Origin: Candidatus Woesearchaeota archaeon
Lineage (GTDB): Archaea; Nanobdellota; Nanobdellia; Woesearchaeales; GW2011-AR4
Length of the DNA: 36,387 nt
Assembly (NCBI GenBank): GCA_002686855.1
Contig: NYYQ01000012.1
Coordinates: 1 to 36,387, forward strand
Direction: 5' to 3'
Of this stretch, positions 25,097 through 33,283 are shown piece by piece. Both the position numbers and the translations under genes were made by a program. The notes beneath the pieces are model-generated. The model saw only the letters and a program-made list of their open reading frames with translations, ran no database searches and was not told where the DNA came from. Numbering within the stretch: position 1 is the stretch's first letter; every line of letters begins with the position of its first letter.

Positions 25097-26084
25097 TCAA
25101 CGCATTTCTCTATATGTTTTGTTAAAAAGTTTATTCATTGAATTGTTATAAAATTCTAGGCAGTTTTGATAAAACCCATTTACTTTTGTTAAAAGAGCTG
25201 ATGCATGTCTTTCTTGTGTCAAATCAGTTTCTAAAACAACTTCCAAAGCCGCATCATAATCATTTTTTTGCCGGAGGGCCTGCGGCGCTTTCATCAAGTA
25301 CACTAAGGAAACACCCGCCATCCTTGAAGTTGCCCCCGCCAACAGCATCAGACCTAAAATAGGAACCGCTGACAAACCAAGGACGCGCCTTGTATCCATC
25401 TTCACCAATTCTGATAACAAAACTCATGCCTGCTCCTCTTGAAAAACATCCTTTTTCTTCAGCCTTTGGAATATATTTTTCTTTTAAAAACTTAGAAGCC
25501 TCTTCATAATCCTTTTCAGATGCCTTATTTTTTCCAACAGCCAGTTCCAGCCATCCATCATGTGTCGGGATTTCATCCTGTGTCAACCAATCATTTATCC
25601 TAAATCCACCTGCTTCTTTTAAGTCAGATAAGTTATATCCTCTCTCGTTTAATTGTTTCCTTATACCTTCATATTTGTCAGCTCGTATTGCATAATCTCC
25701 TTTAGCCCCTTCTATATCTGATTTACCTATAATTATAAATTCTGTTCCTTCTGACTGCTTGTATGTATCTTTATCTATTGGAATATATCTGTCTACATAT
25801 GTTTCATCTATGCCAAATGTGTCTTCATTTATAGACGAATTAACTATTTTGCTTAAATCAAAATCATGATCGATTCTAAAGCAACATCTGTTATCTTGAT
25901 TTACTCCGCCACTTAGATTTATTGTCTTTGAATTAAGCACAGTATCTTTCCATAAGTCTTTTCTATCTTCTAAAACAGGAGTTTTTACTCTGGTAATTAA
26001 GTTCTCCACCATAGAATAAGCTGCATTACCTAGTTCTCTTAACCCTTTTTGAACAGTGGCGTACTCTAATAATTTTAATACCAT
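25097..26084 (-). pseudogene. Hypothetical gene with a frame break at an A7 run
   Basis: From ATG 26084 the frame runs 274 residues to TGA at 25260, ending ESAAGPPAKK. The stop lies at a run of seven A (minus strand; 25263-25269). With one A fewer the frame continues KNDYDAALEVVLETDL and on to TAG-side stop 25097, adding about 55 clearly coding residues. The joined protein of about 328 residues is soluble and unrecognised; it has GYKARPWFVSGSY and a C-terminal helical tail. AATTTATAAATT is centred 29 bases before the ATG. The break could be a sequencing indel, real decay, or a site of transcriptional slippage. Confidence 0.65.
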
Positions 26085-26135
26085 TTTAAAACTAAGAAAA
26101 CATATTAATTTATAAATTTTTTTGATTTTGCCACT

Positions 26136-26327
26136 TTAGGATAGTATTGACACATTTGAATTTTTGGAAAATGATATCACTTTGTAAAATCTCCTATTTT
26201 TAATTGTCCTTTTTAGTTCTTTAGGGCAGTAAATATCATATTCAAAAACATATTTACCTTCTTGCTCAGGAATGTATCTTTTTGTCTGTTCTTGAGATAC
26301 ATGTCCTGCGGAACTACCCTTATACTT
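26136..26327 (-). pseudogene. Relic resembling the C-terminus of an IS200/IS605 transposase
   Basis: An open frame without a start codon reads GSSAGHVSQEQTKRYIPEQE, then continues GKYVFEYDIYCPKELK. The first part resembles the end of Y1 transposases (TnpA), which usually reads VGNVS..T(I/V)KRYIE.Q. Upstream in the same frame, fragments such as GVSHAELST and TFPSFRGHSH are separated by stops. The HUH motif and catalytic tyrosine are not found. It occupies most of the 435-base gap before the ABC operon. Confidence 0.35.
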
Positions 26328-26489
26328 TTAATGTGAATGACCTCTAAAAGAAGGAAAAGTTTAAGTTGATAGTTCTGCGTGAGAAACTCCTATTTAGTTA
26401 GATTTATTTTAGGAGTATATCCTTTTTTATCGTTTTTTTATTGAAATTATTATTTTGATTGGCTTTATCTTTTTTATCAATAAAATAGG

Positions 26490-26498
26490 TTTATATAG
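26490..26498 (+). promoter_or_regulatory. TATA box of the ABC transporter operon
   Basis: TTTATATAG is centred 26 bases before the ATG at 26520, giving a leaderless mRNA. The T-rich stretch before it (26425-26480) has TTATTGAAATTATT like the tracts around 16460. Confidence 0.55.
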
Positions 26499-26519
26499 TT
26501 CTAATCCATTTCATTTACC

Positions 26520-27437
26520 ATGTCAGAAACAGCCTTATCAATTAAAAACCTGAAAAAAACATACAAAGGAAAAGTAGAAGCATTAAAGGGCATAGACCTA
26601 GAAGTAAAAAAAGGAGATTTCTTTGCATTGCTGGGGCCAAATGGCGCTGGAAAGACTACTGCTATCAATATTATAATCAGCCTAACAAACAAAACATCCG
26701 GCCAGGTGAAAGTCTTTAACTATGACATTGATAAAGAGTTAGGCAAAGCCAAAACATGCATAGGCGTTGTACCACAGGAATTCAACTTCAATATTTTTGA
26801 AAAGGTGTTTGATATTGTTGTGCATCAAGCCGGTTATTATGGAATAGGCAAAAAAACAGCATCTAAAAGAGCAGAAAAATATCTAAAACAGCTTGACTTA
26901 TGGGAAAAAAGAAACGCCACTGCCCAAGCGCTATCCGGAGGCCTAAAAAGAAGGCTGATGATTGTAAGAGCTTTAATTCATGAACCAGAGCTTTTAATTC
27001 TTGATGAGCCTACTGCAGGTGTTGATATTGAAATAAGAAGGAGTATGTGGAAATTTATTTCTGACCTAAACACAAAAGGCAGAACAATAATCTTAACAAC
27101 TCATTACCTGGAAGAAGCAGAAAACCTATGCAGAAACATAGCAATAATAGACAAAGGAAAAATAATAGAAAATACCTCAATGAAAAATCTTTTGAGCAGA
27201 ATGGACAAAGACACCTTTATTTTTGATATTACAACTCCAATAAAAAAAGTTCCTCAACTAAAAGATCATAAAATAAACATTCTAGACCCAACAACTATAG
27301 AAATTGAAATTTTAAAAAAACAGAATCTTAACAGATTATTTGAGCATTTCAAAAAAAATAATATTGAAATATTGAACATGAGAAGAAAAACCGCAAGATT
27401 AGAAGAATTATTCATGGGGCTTGTAAACAAAAAATGA
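26520..27437 (+). CDS. ABC transporter ATP-binding protein
   Basis: Nucleotide-binding subunit of an ABC-2 type exporter. The 305-residue protein has Walker A GPNGAGKTT at 39-47, Q loop VVPQEFN around 83-89, signature LSGGLKRRL at 138-146, Walker B LLILDEP at 158-164 and switch His in LTTHYLEEAE. About 80 further residues follow the core, as in DrrA/CcmA-like multidrug or polysaccharide exporters. It overlaps the permease gene by four bases. Substrate is unknown. Confidence 0.93.
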   Translation: MSETALSIKNLKKTYKGKVEALKGIDLEVKKGDFFALLGPNGAGKTTAINIIISLTNKTSGQVKVFNYDIDKELGKAKTCIGVVPQEFNFNIFEKVFDIVVHQAGYYGIGKKTASKRAEKYLKQLDLWEKRNATAQALSGGLKRRLMIVRALIHEPELLILDEPTAGVDIEIRRSMWKFISDLNTKGRTIILTTHYLEEAENLCRNIAIIDKGKIIENTSMKNLLSRMDKDTFIFDITTPIKKVPQLKDHKINILDPTTIEIEILKKQNLNRLFEHFKKNNIEILNMRRKTARLEELFMGLVNKK

Positions 27438-28207
27438 AAGCTAAAGAACAATACTGCGCATTTAGGACAATTGTGGACAAGGAAGTCATAAGAATCCTAA
27501 GGATATGGATGCAAACTTTGCTGCCATCAGCAATAACAATGACTCTCTACTTCTTAATATTTGGAAAATTCATAGGCTCCCAGGTAAGAGATATTAACGG
27601 ATTTAGCTACATGGAATTCATTGTTCCGGGAATTATCATGCTATCAGTCATTACCAATTCATTTATGAACGTTGTTTCGTCTTTTTTCAGCACGAAATTC
27701 ATGAGAAGTGTGGAGGAAATTTTAGTAAGTCCAACACCAAATTGGATTATCCTAATAGGATATGCTGCTGGAGGTATTTTCAGGGGATTATTAGTTGGCC
27801 TTATCGTATTGCTTGTTTCCCTATTTTTTACCCATATCAATATCTATAATTTTGGCATTATCATTATATTTATTCTGCTAACCTCAATAGTCTTCTCTCT
27901 AGGGGGACTTCTTAACGCCATCTTTGCAAAGAGGTTTGATGACATAAGCATCATTCCTACTTTTGTCTTAATGCCCTTAACATATCTTGGAGGAGTCTTC
28001 TATTCGATATCAGTTCTTCCAGCATTCTGGCAAGGAATCTCTTTATTAAATCCAATCCTATACATGGTAAATGGGTTTAGATACGGCTTTCTTGGAATTT
28101 CTGACATAAACATCTGGATAGGGTTTGGAATGCTGGTTATATTTGCTGCAATCTTGTTTTACATCAACTTGCACTTAATGAAAAAAGGCACTGGTTTAAA
28201 AACATAA
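27434..28207 (+). CDS. ABC-2 type permease
   Basis: Membrane partner of the preceding ATPase. The 257-residue protein has about six hydrophobic helices and an ABC-2 family layout: a long first cytoplasmic segment, then FMEFIVPGIIMLS-like helix 2 (YMEFIVPGIIMLSVITNSF), and MPLTYLGGVFYSISVLPAFW near residues 178-197, a family hallmark before the last helix. It ends with a short basic tail (MKKGTGLKT). The four-base overlap with the ATPase gene indicates co-translation. Confidence 0.92.
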   Translation: MKAKEQYCAFRTIVDKEVIRILRIWMQTLLPSAITMTLYFLIFGKFIGSQVRDINGFSYMEFIVPGIIMLSVITNSFMNVVSSFFSTKFMRSVEEILVSPTPNWIILIGYAAGGIFRGLLVGLIVLLVSLFFTHINIYNFGIIIIFILLTSIVFSLGGLLNAIFAKRFDDISIIPTFVLMPLTYLGGVFYSISVLPAFWQGISLLNPILYMVNGFRYGFLGISDINIWIGFGMLVIFAAILFYINLHLMKKGTGLKT

Positions 28208-28238
28208 ATTTTTATAATTCTTAACAAAAATAAGTTAC

Positions 28239-28589
28239 ATGAAACAATTACTTACAAAAGAAAACTTTGAATGTGATAAATATTGCGGTGAATGCTGTAA
28301 AAAGCTTGCTATTAAACTCACCAAATCAGATATTTATAGTATAAAAAATTTAGGTTACAAAGAAGAAGATTTCATTGACAAAACCCTTTCCAAATTAGGA
28401 GTGTTATTCATAAAAAATGAAAATAGTTGTTTTTTTCTAAAAAAGCATTTAAGCGGAAAATTTTCATGCAAGATTTATGAAATAAGGCCAAAAACCTGTA
28501 AAGACTATCCTTTTTTCAACAAAAAAAGAATAAAAAGCTGTTTGCCTCGGGATTTATACCCAACTTTGCTCCAACCTAAAGTCAAATAA
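28239..28589 (+). CDS. YkgJ-type cysteine-rich (zinc/iron-chelating) protein
   Basis: 116 residues with a cluster C12, C16, C19, C20 (ECDKYCGECC) and later cysteines in NSCFFL, FSCKIYEIRPKTCKDYP and KSCLP. This is the pattern of the UPF0153/YkgJ family, thought to bind metal; the biochemical role is not established. AATTTTTATAATT is centred about 26 bases before the ATG, giving a separate leaderless transcript 31 bases after the permease. Confidence 0.82.
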   Translation: MKQLLTKENFECDKYCGECCKKLAIKLTKSDIYSIKNLGYKEEDFIDKTLSKLGVLFIKNENSCFFLKKHLSGKFSCKIYEIRPKTCKDYPFFNKKRIKSCLPRDLYPTLLQPKVK

Positions 28590-28648
28590 GCAATAAACTT
28601 TTAAAATAAGGCTTTATTCCAGATTCTAGCTTAAAATCTACTAAACAT

Positions 28649-28654
28649 GGAGGT
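28649..28654 (+). promoter_or_regulatory. Strong Shine-Dalgarno of S6e
   Basis: GGAGGT lies eight bases before the ATG at 28663. Most upstream-less genes in the window lack such a site, so this one is translated from a leadered mRNA. An ATG overlapping the site (28647) would open only an 11-codon frame. Confidence 0.7.
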
Positions 28655-28662
28655 AAAGTACT

Positions 28663-29202
28663 ATGGCAAGTTTCAAAATTAATATTGGAAATCCGAAAAC
28701 AAAAAAATGCTACAAAACAGAAGTTAAGGAACAGCAGGCAGCCCCATTAATGGGCTTAAATATAGGGGAAAAAATAGAAGGAAGCAAATTAGGAATGGAT
28801 GGCTATGAATTTCAGATAACAGGTGGAACAGATTACTCTGGTTTTCCGATGAGGCGTGGTATATTGGGAGAAAGAAAAAGAATTGTAATATACAAAAGTT
28901 CAGGATTTAAAGGTGGGTTAAAAGGCATGAAAAAAAGAAAGACTGTATGCGGCCATAAAATAAACGATAAAATATCGGCAATAAACCTTAAAGTTCTTAA
29001 AGAAGGATCAAAAAAACTTTCTGATTTATTTGGTGGAAAAGCAGAAGAGGCAAAGCAAGAAGAGAAAAAAGAAGTAAAGGAAGAGAAACCAAAAGAAGCA
29101 GTAAAGGAAGAAAAGCCAGAAGCAAAAGAACAAAAACCTGAAGAAAAAAAAGAGGCTAAACAAGAGCAAAAACCAGAACAAAGGAAAGAGGAACAAAAAT
29201 AA
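28663..29202 (+). CDS. rps6e: Ribosomal protein S6e with long charged tail
   Basis: Small-subunit ribosomal protein shared by archaea and eukaryotes. Residues 1-120 contain the family core: FKINIGNPKTKKCYK, GLNIGEKIEGSKLGMDGYEF and ITGGTDYSGFPMRRG, then KGMKKRKTVCGHKIND. After about residue 125 a 55-residue Lys/Glu/Ala/Pro tail (KEEKPKEAVKEEKPEAKEQK) follows, absent from short archaeal S6e and only loosely like the eukaryotic extension. It precedes aIF2-gamma by three bases, a common archaeal gene order. Confidence 0.95.
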   Translation: MASFKINIGNPKTKKCYKTEVKEQQAAPLMGLNIGEKIEGSKLGMDGYEFQITGGTDYSGFPMRRGILGERKRIVIYKSSGFKGGLKGMKKRKTVCGHKINDKISAINLKVLKEGSKKLSDLFGGKAEEAKQEEKKEVKEEKPKEAVKEEKPEAKEQKPEEKKEAKQEQKPEQRKEEQK

Positions 29203-29205
29203 TAT

Positions 29206-30456
29206 ATGCCAAGAACAAAAAAAACTAGTGTAACAAAAGAAAAAATTATTCAGCCAGAGCTTAACATAGGGATGGTGGGGCATGTTGACCATGGAAAAAC
29301 AACTTTATTAGAACGCTTGTCTGGAGTATGGACTGATACTCATTCTGAAGAAATAAAGCGTGGAATAACAATAAGGCTTGGCTACGCAGACACGGTTTTC
29401 TATAAAGAAGGAGATAGCTACACTACACAGCCAAAAAACAAATCAAAAGCTAAAGTACTGAGAAAAATAAGCTTTGTAGATGCTCCAGGGCATGAAAGCT
29501 TAATGGCTACTATGCTGTCAGGAGCCACAATCATGGATGGAGCCTTATTGCTCATAGCTGCAAGTGAAGAATGTCCACAGCCGCAAACAAGAGAACATCT
29601 TATGGCTCTTGAGATAATGGGAATAAAAAATATTATTATTGTGCAAAATAAAATTGACCTTGCTGATGAAAAAGCAGCGATAAAAAACTATGAACAAATA
29701 AAGAAATTTGTAAAAGGAACAAGCTATGAAAATGCTCCAATAATTCCTGTATCTGCACAGCATAATGTTGGTTTAAGTTCTTTGATAAAAGCAATTGAAG
29801 AGACTATTCCAACACCAAAAAGAGATCAAAGCAAAGACCCTTTAATGCTTGTTGCAAGAAGCTTTGACATCAATAAGCCAGGCATATTACCCAAAGACTT
29901 AATAGGCGGAGTTCTTGGAGGAACAATGGAACAAGGTGTATTAAAAAAAGGCCTGGAAATAGAAATAAGGCCCGGAAGAAGTGTAACAGAAAAAAACAAG
30001 GAAGTGTGGAAGCCAATAAAAACAAAAATTGTTGATTTGAAATACGGGGGTATGTCTGTTGATGAAATTTCTCCAGGAGGAACTGCAGGCATATTAACTT
30101 CATTAGACCCTTCAATTGTAAAATCGGATCAGCTTCTAGGTTCTGTAGTTGGTTTGCCTGGAAAATTACCCGATGTACTGCATGAGATTACTTTAACTCC
30201 CAATCTTCTTGAAAGAGTAGTTGGAACAAAACAAGAATTAAGTGTGGAACAAATAAAGATGAATGAGACTTTAATGTTAAATGTAAATTCAGCTGCTACT
30301 GTAGGGACTGTAACTGGTTTTAAGAAAAAAAATATTATCTGCAGGTTAAAAATACCTGTTTGTGCAGAAATAAATTCAAGGGTTACAATATCAAGAAAGA
30401 TCGGTAATAGGTTTAGGCTTATTGGTTATGGTAAAATTGTTGATACTAAAACTTAA
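29206..30456 (+). CDS. eif2g: Translation initiation factor aIF2 gamma subunit, zinc knuckle lost
   Basis: GTPase that carries initiator Met-tRNA to the ribosome. The 416-residue protein has G1 GHVDHGKT (25-32), G3 DAPGH (92-96) and G4 NKID (148-151), then two beta-barrel domains. In most archaeal and eukaryotic homologues a four-cysteine zinc knuckle sits between the switch regions. Here that stretch (about 64-88; [19 protein letters not shown]) has no cysteine. The remaining family sequence ([20 protein letters not shown]) is normal. Co-transcribed with S6e. Confidence 0.95.
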   Translation: MPRTKKTSVTKEKIIQPELNIGMVGHVDHGKTTLLERLSGVWTDTHSEEIKRGITIRLGYADTVFYKEGDSYTTQPKNKSKAKVLRKISFVDAPGHESLMATMLSGATIMDGALLLIAASEECPQPQTREHLMALEIMGIKNIIIVQNKIDLADEKAAIKNYEQIKKFVKGTSYENAPIIPVSAQHNVGLSSLIKAIEETIPTPKRDQSKDPLMLVARSFDINKPGILPKDLIGGVLGGTMEQGVLKKGLEIEIRPGRSVTEKNKEVWKPIKTKIVDLKYGGMSVDEISPGGTAGILTSLDPSIVKSDQLLGSVVGLPGKLPDVLHEITLTPNLLERVVGTKQELSVEQIKMNETLMLNVNSAATVGTVTGFKKKNIICRLKIPVCAEINSRVTISRKIGNRFRLIGYGKIVDTKT

Positions 30457-30527
30457 TCATTTATTATTTTAAATAGAAAAAATAGATACATAAAAACAAC
30501 AACTTCTATTACCATTAATTTTCCCTT

Positions 30528-30647
30528 TTATTTATTCTTAAAATCATCCATAGCATCATCTGCATAAACAAGGCCAAGCTCTTCCTCAAACTCTTCATCC
30601 CATAGCCCATCTACCTTTCTGAATCTTTCAGCATCTTTTTTGTTCAT
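30528..30647 (-). CDS. Acidic micro-protein (39 residues)
   Basis: MNKKDAERFRKVDGLWDEEF followed by EEELGLVYADDAMDDFKNK. ATG 30647 is preceded by GGGGTGG with a four-base gap, one of the better ribosome-binding sites in the window, and the frame ends at TAA 30528. The sequence is strongly acidic with no membrane segment. It is probably a real small protein binding something larger; no family is recognised. It is divergent from the PhoU-family gene. Confidence 0.65.
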   Translation of the reverse strand: MNKKDAERFRKVDGLWDEEFEEELGLVYADDAMDDFKNK

Positions 30648-30729
30648 ACTACCACCCCTAATAAATTACTGTACACCCTTTAAAATCACGCATTCCGGGA
30701 ATAGTATATACCATTATTTTTATATATTT

Positions 30730-30895
30730 TATCCTTAAATTTTATAAAAACCTTAAACTTTATATAAAAAAGAAAACTTTATATTTTAGATTTACCTTCC
30801 TTAAAGATAAACAAAGACTAAGGGGTGTATTTATAATAGTTTATAATTTATATTCTTATTTAAGTTTGTTTTAAGAATACTTAAAGGTGGTTTAA
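30730..30895. promoter_or_regulatory. Divergent control region with tandem TATA-like repeats
   Basis: CCTTAAATTTTATAAAA is followed directly by CCTTAAACTTTATATAAAA (about 30733-30770), a near-perfect tandem repeat. TATTTATAATAG and TTTATAATTTATATTC follow near 30829-30855. These lie between the acidic micro-protein and the PhoU-family regulator and could hold both promoters and a regulator site. GGTGG (30886-30890) is the apparent ribosome-binding site for the ATC start at 30896. Confidence 0.4.
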
Positions 30896-31816
30896 ATCAG
30901 AAGAAAAGTTATTCAAATAGCTAACAGCACGCAACTTATTTCCCTACCCATAAAATGGTCTCGGAAGTTTAACATTAAGAAAGGTGATGAGCTGGAAGTT
31001 GAGGAGGATGGAAGTAAGCTTTTAATTAGCGCAGAAACTTCTCCAAGCACAAAAGAAATAAGTGTAGATGTAAGTGGATTAACTCCAAGGCTTGCTGATA
31101 GATTCATGGCAAGAGCTTACCAAAAAGGTTATGATAAAATCACAATAAAATACAACAAACCAGAACTAGCGATCGCGATTCAGGATAAGACTAAAGAGCT
31201 CCTGGGATTTGAGATAATGCAACAGACTAAAGATACGATTATAATTAATAGTATCTCCCAAAAACTTAACATTGATTTTAATTCTAGCTTAAGAAAATGC
31301 TTTTTGATAACATTAGACATGGCAGATACTTGTTTAGAAGCTTTTGCCAAAGGCGATAAAAAAACCTTAGAAAATCTCTACCATAGAGATTTTGATTTAA
31401 ACAAATTCTGTTATTTTTGTCTAAGGTCCATAAACAAAGAATTTCATGGTGAATTTGGAACATATATTCTATATTACTTGATAGAGAATCTTGAAGATGT
31501 TGGTGATGAGTATAAGATATTAGCTCAACACCTAGCAAAGGTTAATGCTAAACAAAAGAAGAATTTGATTAAGATAATTTCCGATGTGAATGAATTAACA
31601 AAAATAGCATATGATTTTTTCTACAAGCCAGAAAAAGAAAAAGCAGTTAGATCCATCACATTACATGGAGAAGTAAGAAAAAATATCAATAGTATGCTTT
31701 CAACAAAAGATATCAATGAAACTGCAGCATTAAACGCCTTGGATGTGATAGCAAGAATTATGTATCATTATCCTACGATGAGATTGGATACATTAAAAGA
31801 GTTAAAAGGAAAATAA
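30896..31816 (+). CDS. PhoU-family regulator with N-terminal AbrB-like domain, apparent ATC start
   Basis: The protein reads RRKVIQIANSTQLISLPIKW, then a swapped-hairpin AbrB/SpoVT-like domain (NIKKGDELEVEEDGSKLLIS) to about residue 50, then a helical PhoU-like domain. Archaeal relatives begin M-R-R-K-V-I-Q, so the initiator aligns with ATC at 30896. TAA at 30893 closes the frame just upstream, and no ATG, GTG or TTG occurs in frame before 31106, inside the protein. GGTGG sits five bases before the ATC. Such proteins are thought to regulate phosphate uptake or other transport. No transporter is adjacent. Length is 306 residues if ATC is used. Confidence 0.8.
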   Translation: MRRKVIQIANSTQLISLPIKWSRKFNIKKGDELEVEEDGSKLLISAETSPSTKEISVDVSGLTPRLADRFMARAYQKGYDKITIKYNKPELAIAIQDKTKELLGFEIMQQTKDTIIINSISQKLNIDFNSSLRKCFLITLDMADTCLEAFAKGDKKTLENLYHRDFDLNKFCYFCLRSINKEFHGEFGTYILYYLIENLEDVGDEYKILAQHLAKVNAKQKKNLIKIISDVNELTKIAYDFFYKPEKEKAVRSITLHGEVRKNINSMLSTKDINETAALNALDVIARIMYHYPTMRLDTLKELKGK

Positions 31817-31836
31817 TACATAGGATAATACTGAAT

Positions 31837-32772
31837 TTAAGCTTTTAATAAAATCGAGCCAAAGGGAGATCGTCTTCCACTTCCATGCTGTTCTACTGCT
31901 TTTTGTATTTGATCCGGGTCTGTAATATCAACAACACGTATCTGCTCGACAGAAGATTTTGGGTTTAAAAAATATCTCAATGCTAAATCTTCAGCTAAAT
32001 GATCTGTCCTATTATCGCCGCCCAAACGGCAGATTTTTCCTTCCAAAACATCTGTGGCAGTTAGTTCAGCTAAACGTTGATTTTCAGTGTACCCTAAACG
32101 GTGTAATTGGCCTTGAAGTGCTAAATACATATCGCCATCATTTTCTGTAACATTAGGATCAACAACCCATATCCCCCCCCGAGTAACTTTACCAAATATC
32201 ACTCTTTTTTGACCAAAGTAATGTGCAATAACTAATGTATGTGCGTCAGATTTGTCTTGAGGTATTTCACTTACATACTGCCTATCCCCACCATTTGTTA
32301 TTATTTCTGCATGATCAATATATTTTGGTCCAATAGTAGATAATACTGGGATTTTATCCTTTAACATACCACCAGTAATGTAATCTAAAGCACCTGGTTC
32401 AACATAAAGTCCAGTCTCACCTACTAAATCTGCAATTGTGTGTGCTTGGGTTGCTAATGCTCTTCCTGCAGATTCCCTAAAAACCGCATCAGATACTCCT
32501 AATGCCTCGGACATACCCCTAGTTACTTGATGAACTTTGCCCCCACCAGTAGTAAGAATTAAAGGGTAGCCTCCTTTGTGTAATTTCCTAAATTGCTTAA
32601 TTCTAGCTGCAATAATTTCCTCGAAATTCGGTGCACGAAAAGTGCTTCCCCCAAATTTAAAAAAAGCTACTTGAAGATCTAAAGGATTAGTCTCTTTTAA
32701 TCTATAATCTAAAACCCATTTTTCAACTGCGGGGCCATATCCACCTGAATTTCCACCTGATTCTGCTGGCAT
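31837..32772 (-). CDS. Amino-acid-kinase-fold protein (UMP kinase/molybdenum-storage-like)
   Basis: 311 residues from ATG 32772 (MPAESGG); GGGGAG lies about 12 bases upstream, and a TTG at 32790 is a weaker alternative. The fold is shown by VAFFKFGGSTF (N-terminal phosphate loop), LILTTGGGKVHQVTRGM, and SDAHTLVIAHYFGQKRVIFG followed by GGIWVVDPN, with C-terminal GSILLKA. The layout is closest to UMP kinases and the molybdenum storage protein. UMP kinase residues are not clearly conserved, so the substrate is open. Composition is GC-richer than the neighbours. Confidence 0.72.
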   Translation of the reverse strand: MPAESGGNSGGYGPAVEKWVLDYRLKETNPLDLQVAFFKFGGSTFRAPNFEEIIAARIKQFRKLHKGGYPLILTTGGGKVHQVTRGMSEALGVSDAVFRESAGRALATQAHTIADLVGETGLYVEPGALDYITGGMLKDKIPVLSTIGPKYIDHAEIITNGGDRQYVSEIPQDKSDAHTLVIAHYFGQKRVIFGKVTRGGIWVVDPNVTENDGDMYLALQGQLHRLGYTENQRLAELTATDVLEGKICRLGGDNRTDHLAEDLALRYFLNPKSSVEQIRVVDITDPDQIQKAVEQHGSGRRSPFGSILLKA

Positions 32773-33121
32773 TTTATTATTTCTCCCCAAATATCTCTAA
32801 ATCAATTTAACACACTTACCTTCCATCACCCTTTTTTTAAGAAACGTTAAAACCTTAATAAAAAACATTGAAAACTAACACAAACAAGAAATTCACACAA
32901 TACATTCCAATTTGATTATTTTCTTTTTTCCACATAATGTCCCATTTCCAACGTCAATAATAGTATATAGTAGTTAAAATCCATATTTAAAACTATCGCT
33001 TTTATATAACCCATATAAAAAAACAGGTTTTTGTCTTAGTTTTAGTGTTTAAAAATTAAAATAGTAGTTTAATTTAAAAAACCAAAAAAATTTATAAACT
33101 AACAAAGAAAAGATATATTTC
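32773..33121. other. Intergenic 349 bases
   Basis: AT-rich with no open frame of useful length on either strand. It holds the ribosome-binding site of the kinase-fold gene at its left end and TTTATAAAC (33091-33099), centred 27 bases before the next ATG, at its right end. I see no repeat or strong hairpin in between. Confidence 0.6.
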
Positions 33122-33283
33122 ATGAAAAAAATATTCAAAAAAGCATTTATATTCAGAACACTTTATCTTGTGGTTTTTGTTGTAGTTGTAATTTTACTGG
33201 TTTTCATGATAAAAAACCAATGGGATGTGAATGATGCATTTAATGATATGTTAAGTTTATTGCGTTTATCTAAATCGCAATAA
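33122..33283 (+). CDS. Micro membrane protein (53 residues)
   Basis: MKKIFKKAFIFRTLYLVVFV, then a continuous hydrophobic helix to about residue 31 and a short polar end (QWDVNDAFNDMLSLLRL). The lysine-rich N-terminus predicts a cytoplasmic N side, single-pass. The TATA box at 33091-33099 is correctly spaced for a leaderless start. The last 14 bases overlap the end of the convergent acetyltransferase gene. Function is unknown. Confidence 0.6.
   Translation: MKKIFKKAFIFRTLYLVVFVVVVILLVFMIKNQWDVNDAFNDMLSLLRLSKSQ

Noticed and set aside
25255-25275. Programmed -1 ribosomal frameshift at A AAA AAA
   Set aside because: Joining the two frames needs a +1 change, the opposite direction, so a classical slippery-site -1 event cannot explain it.
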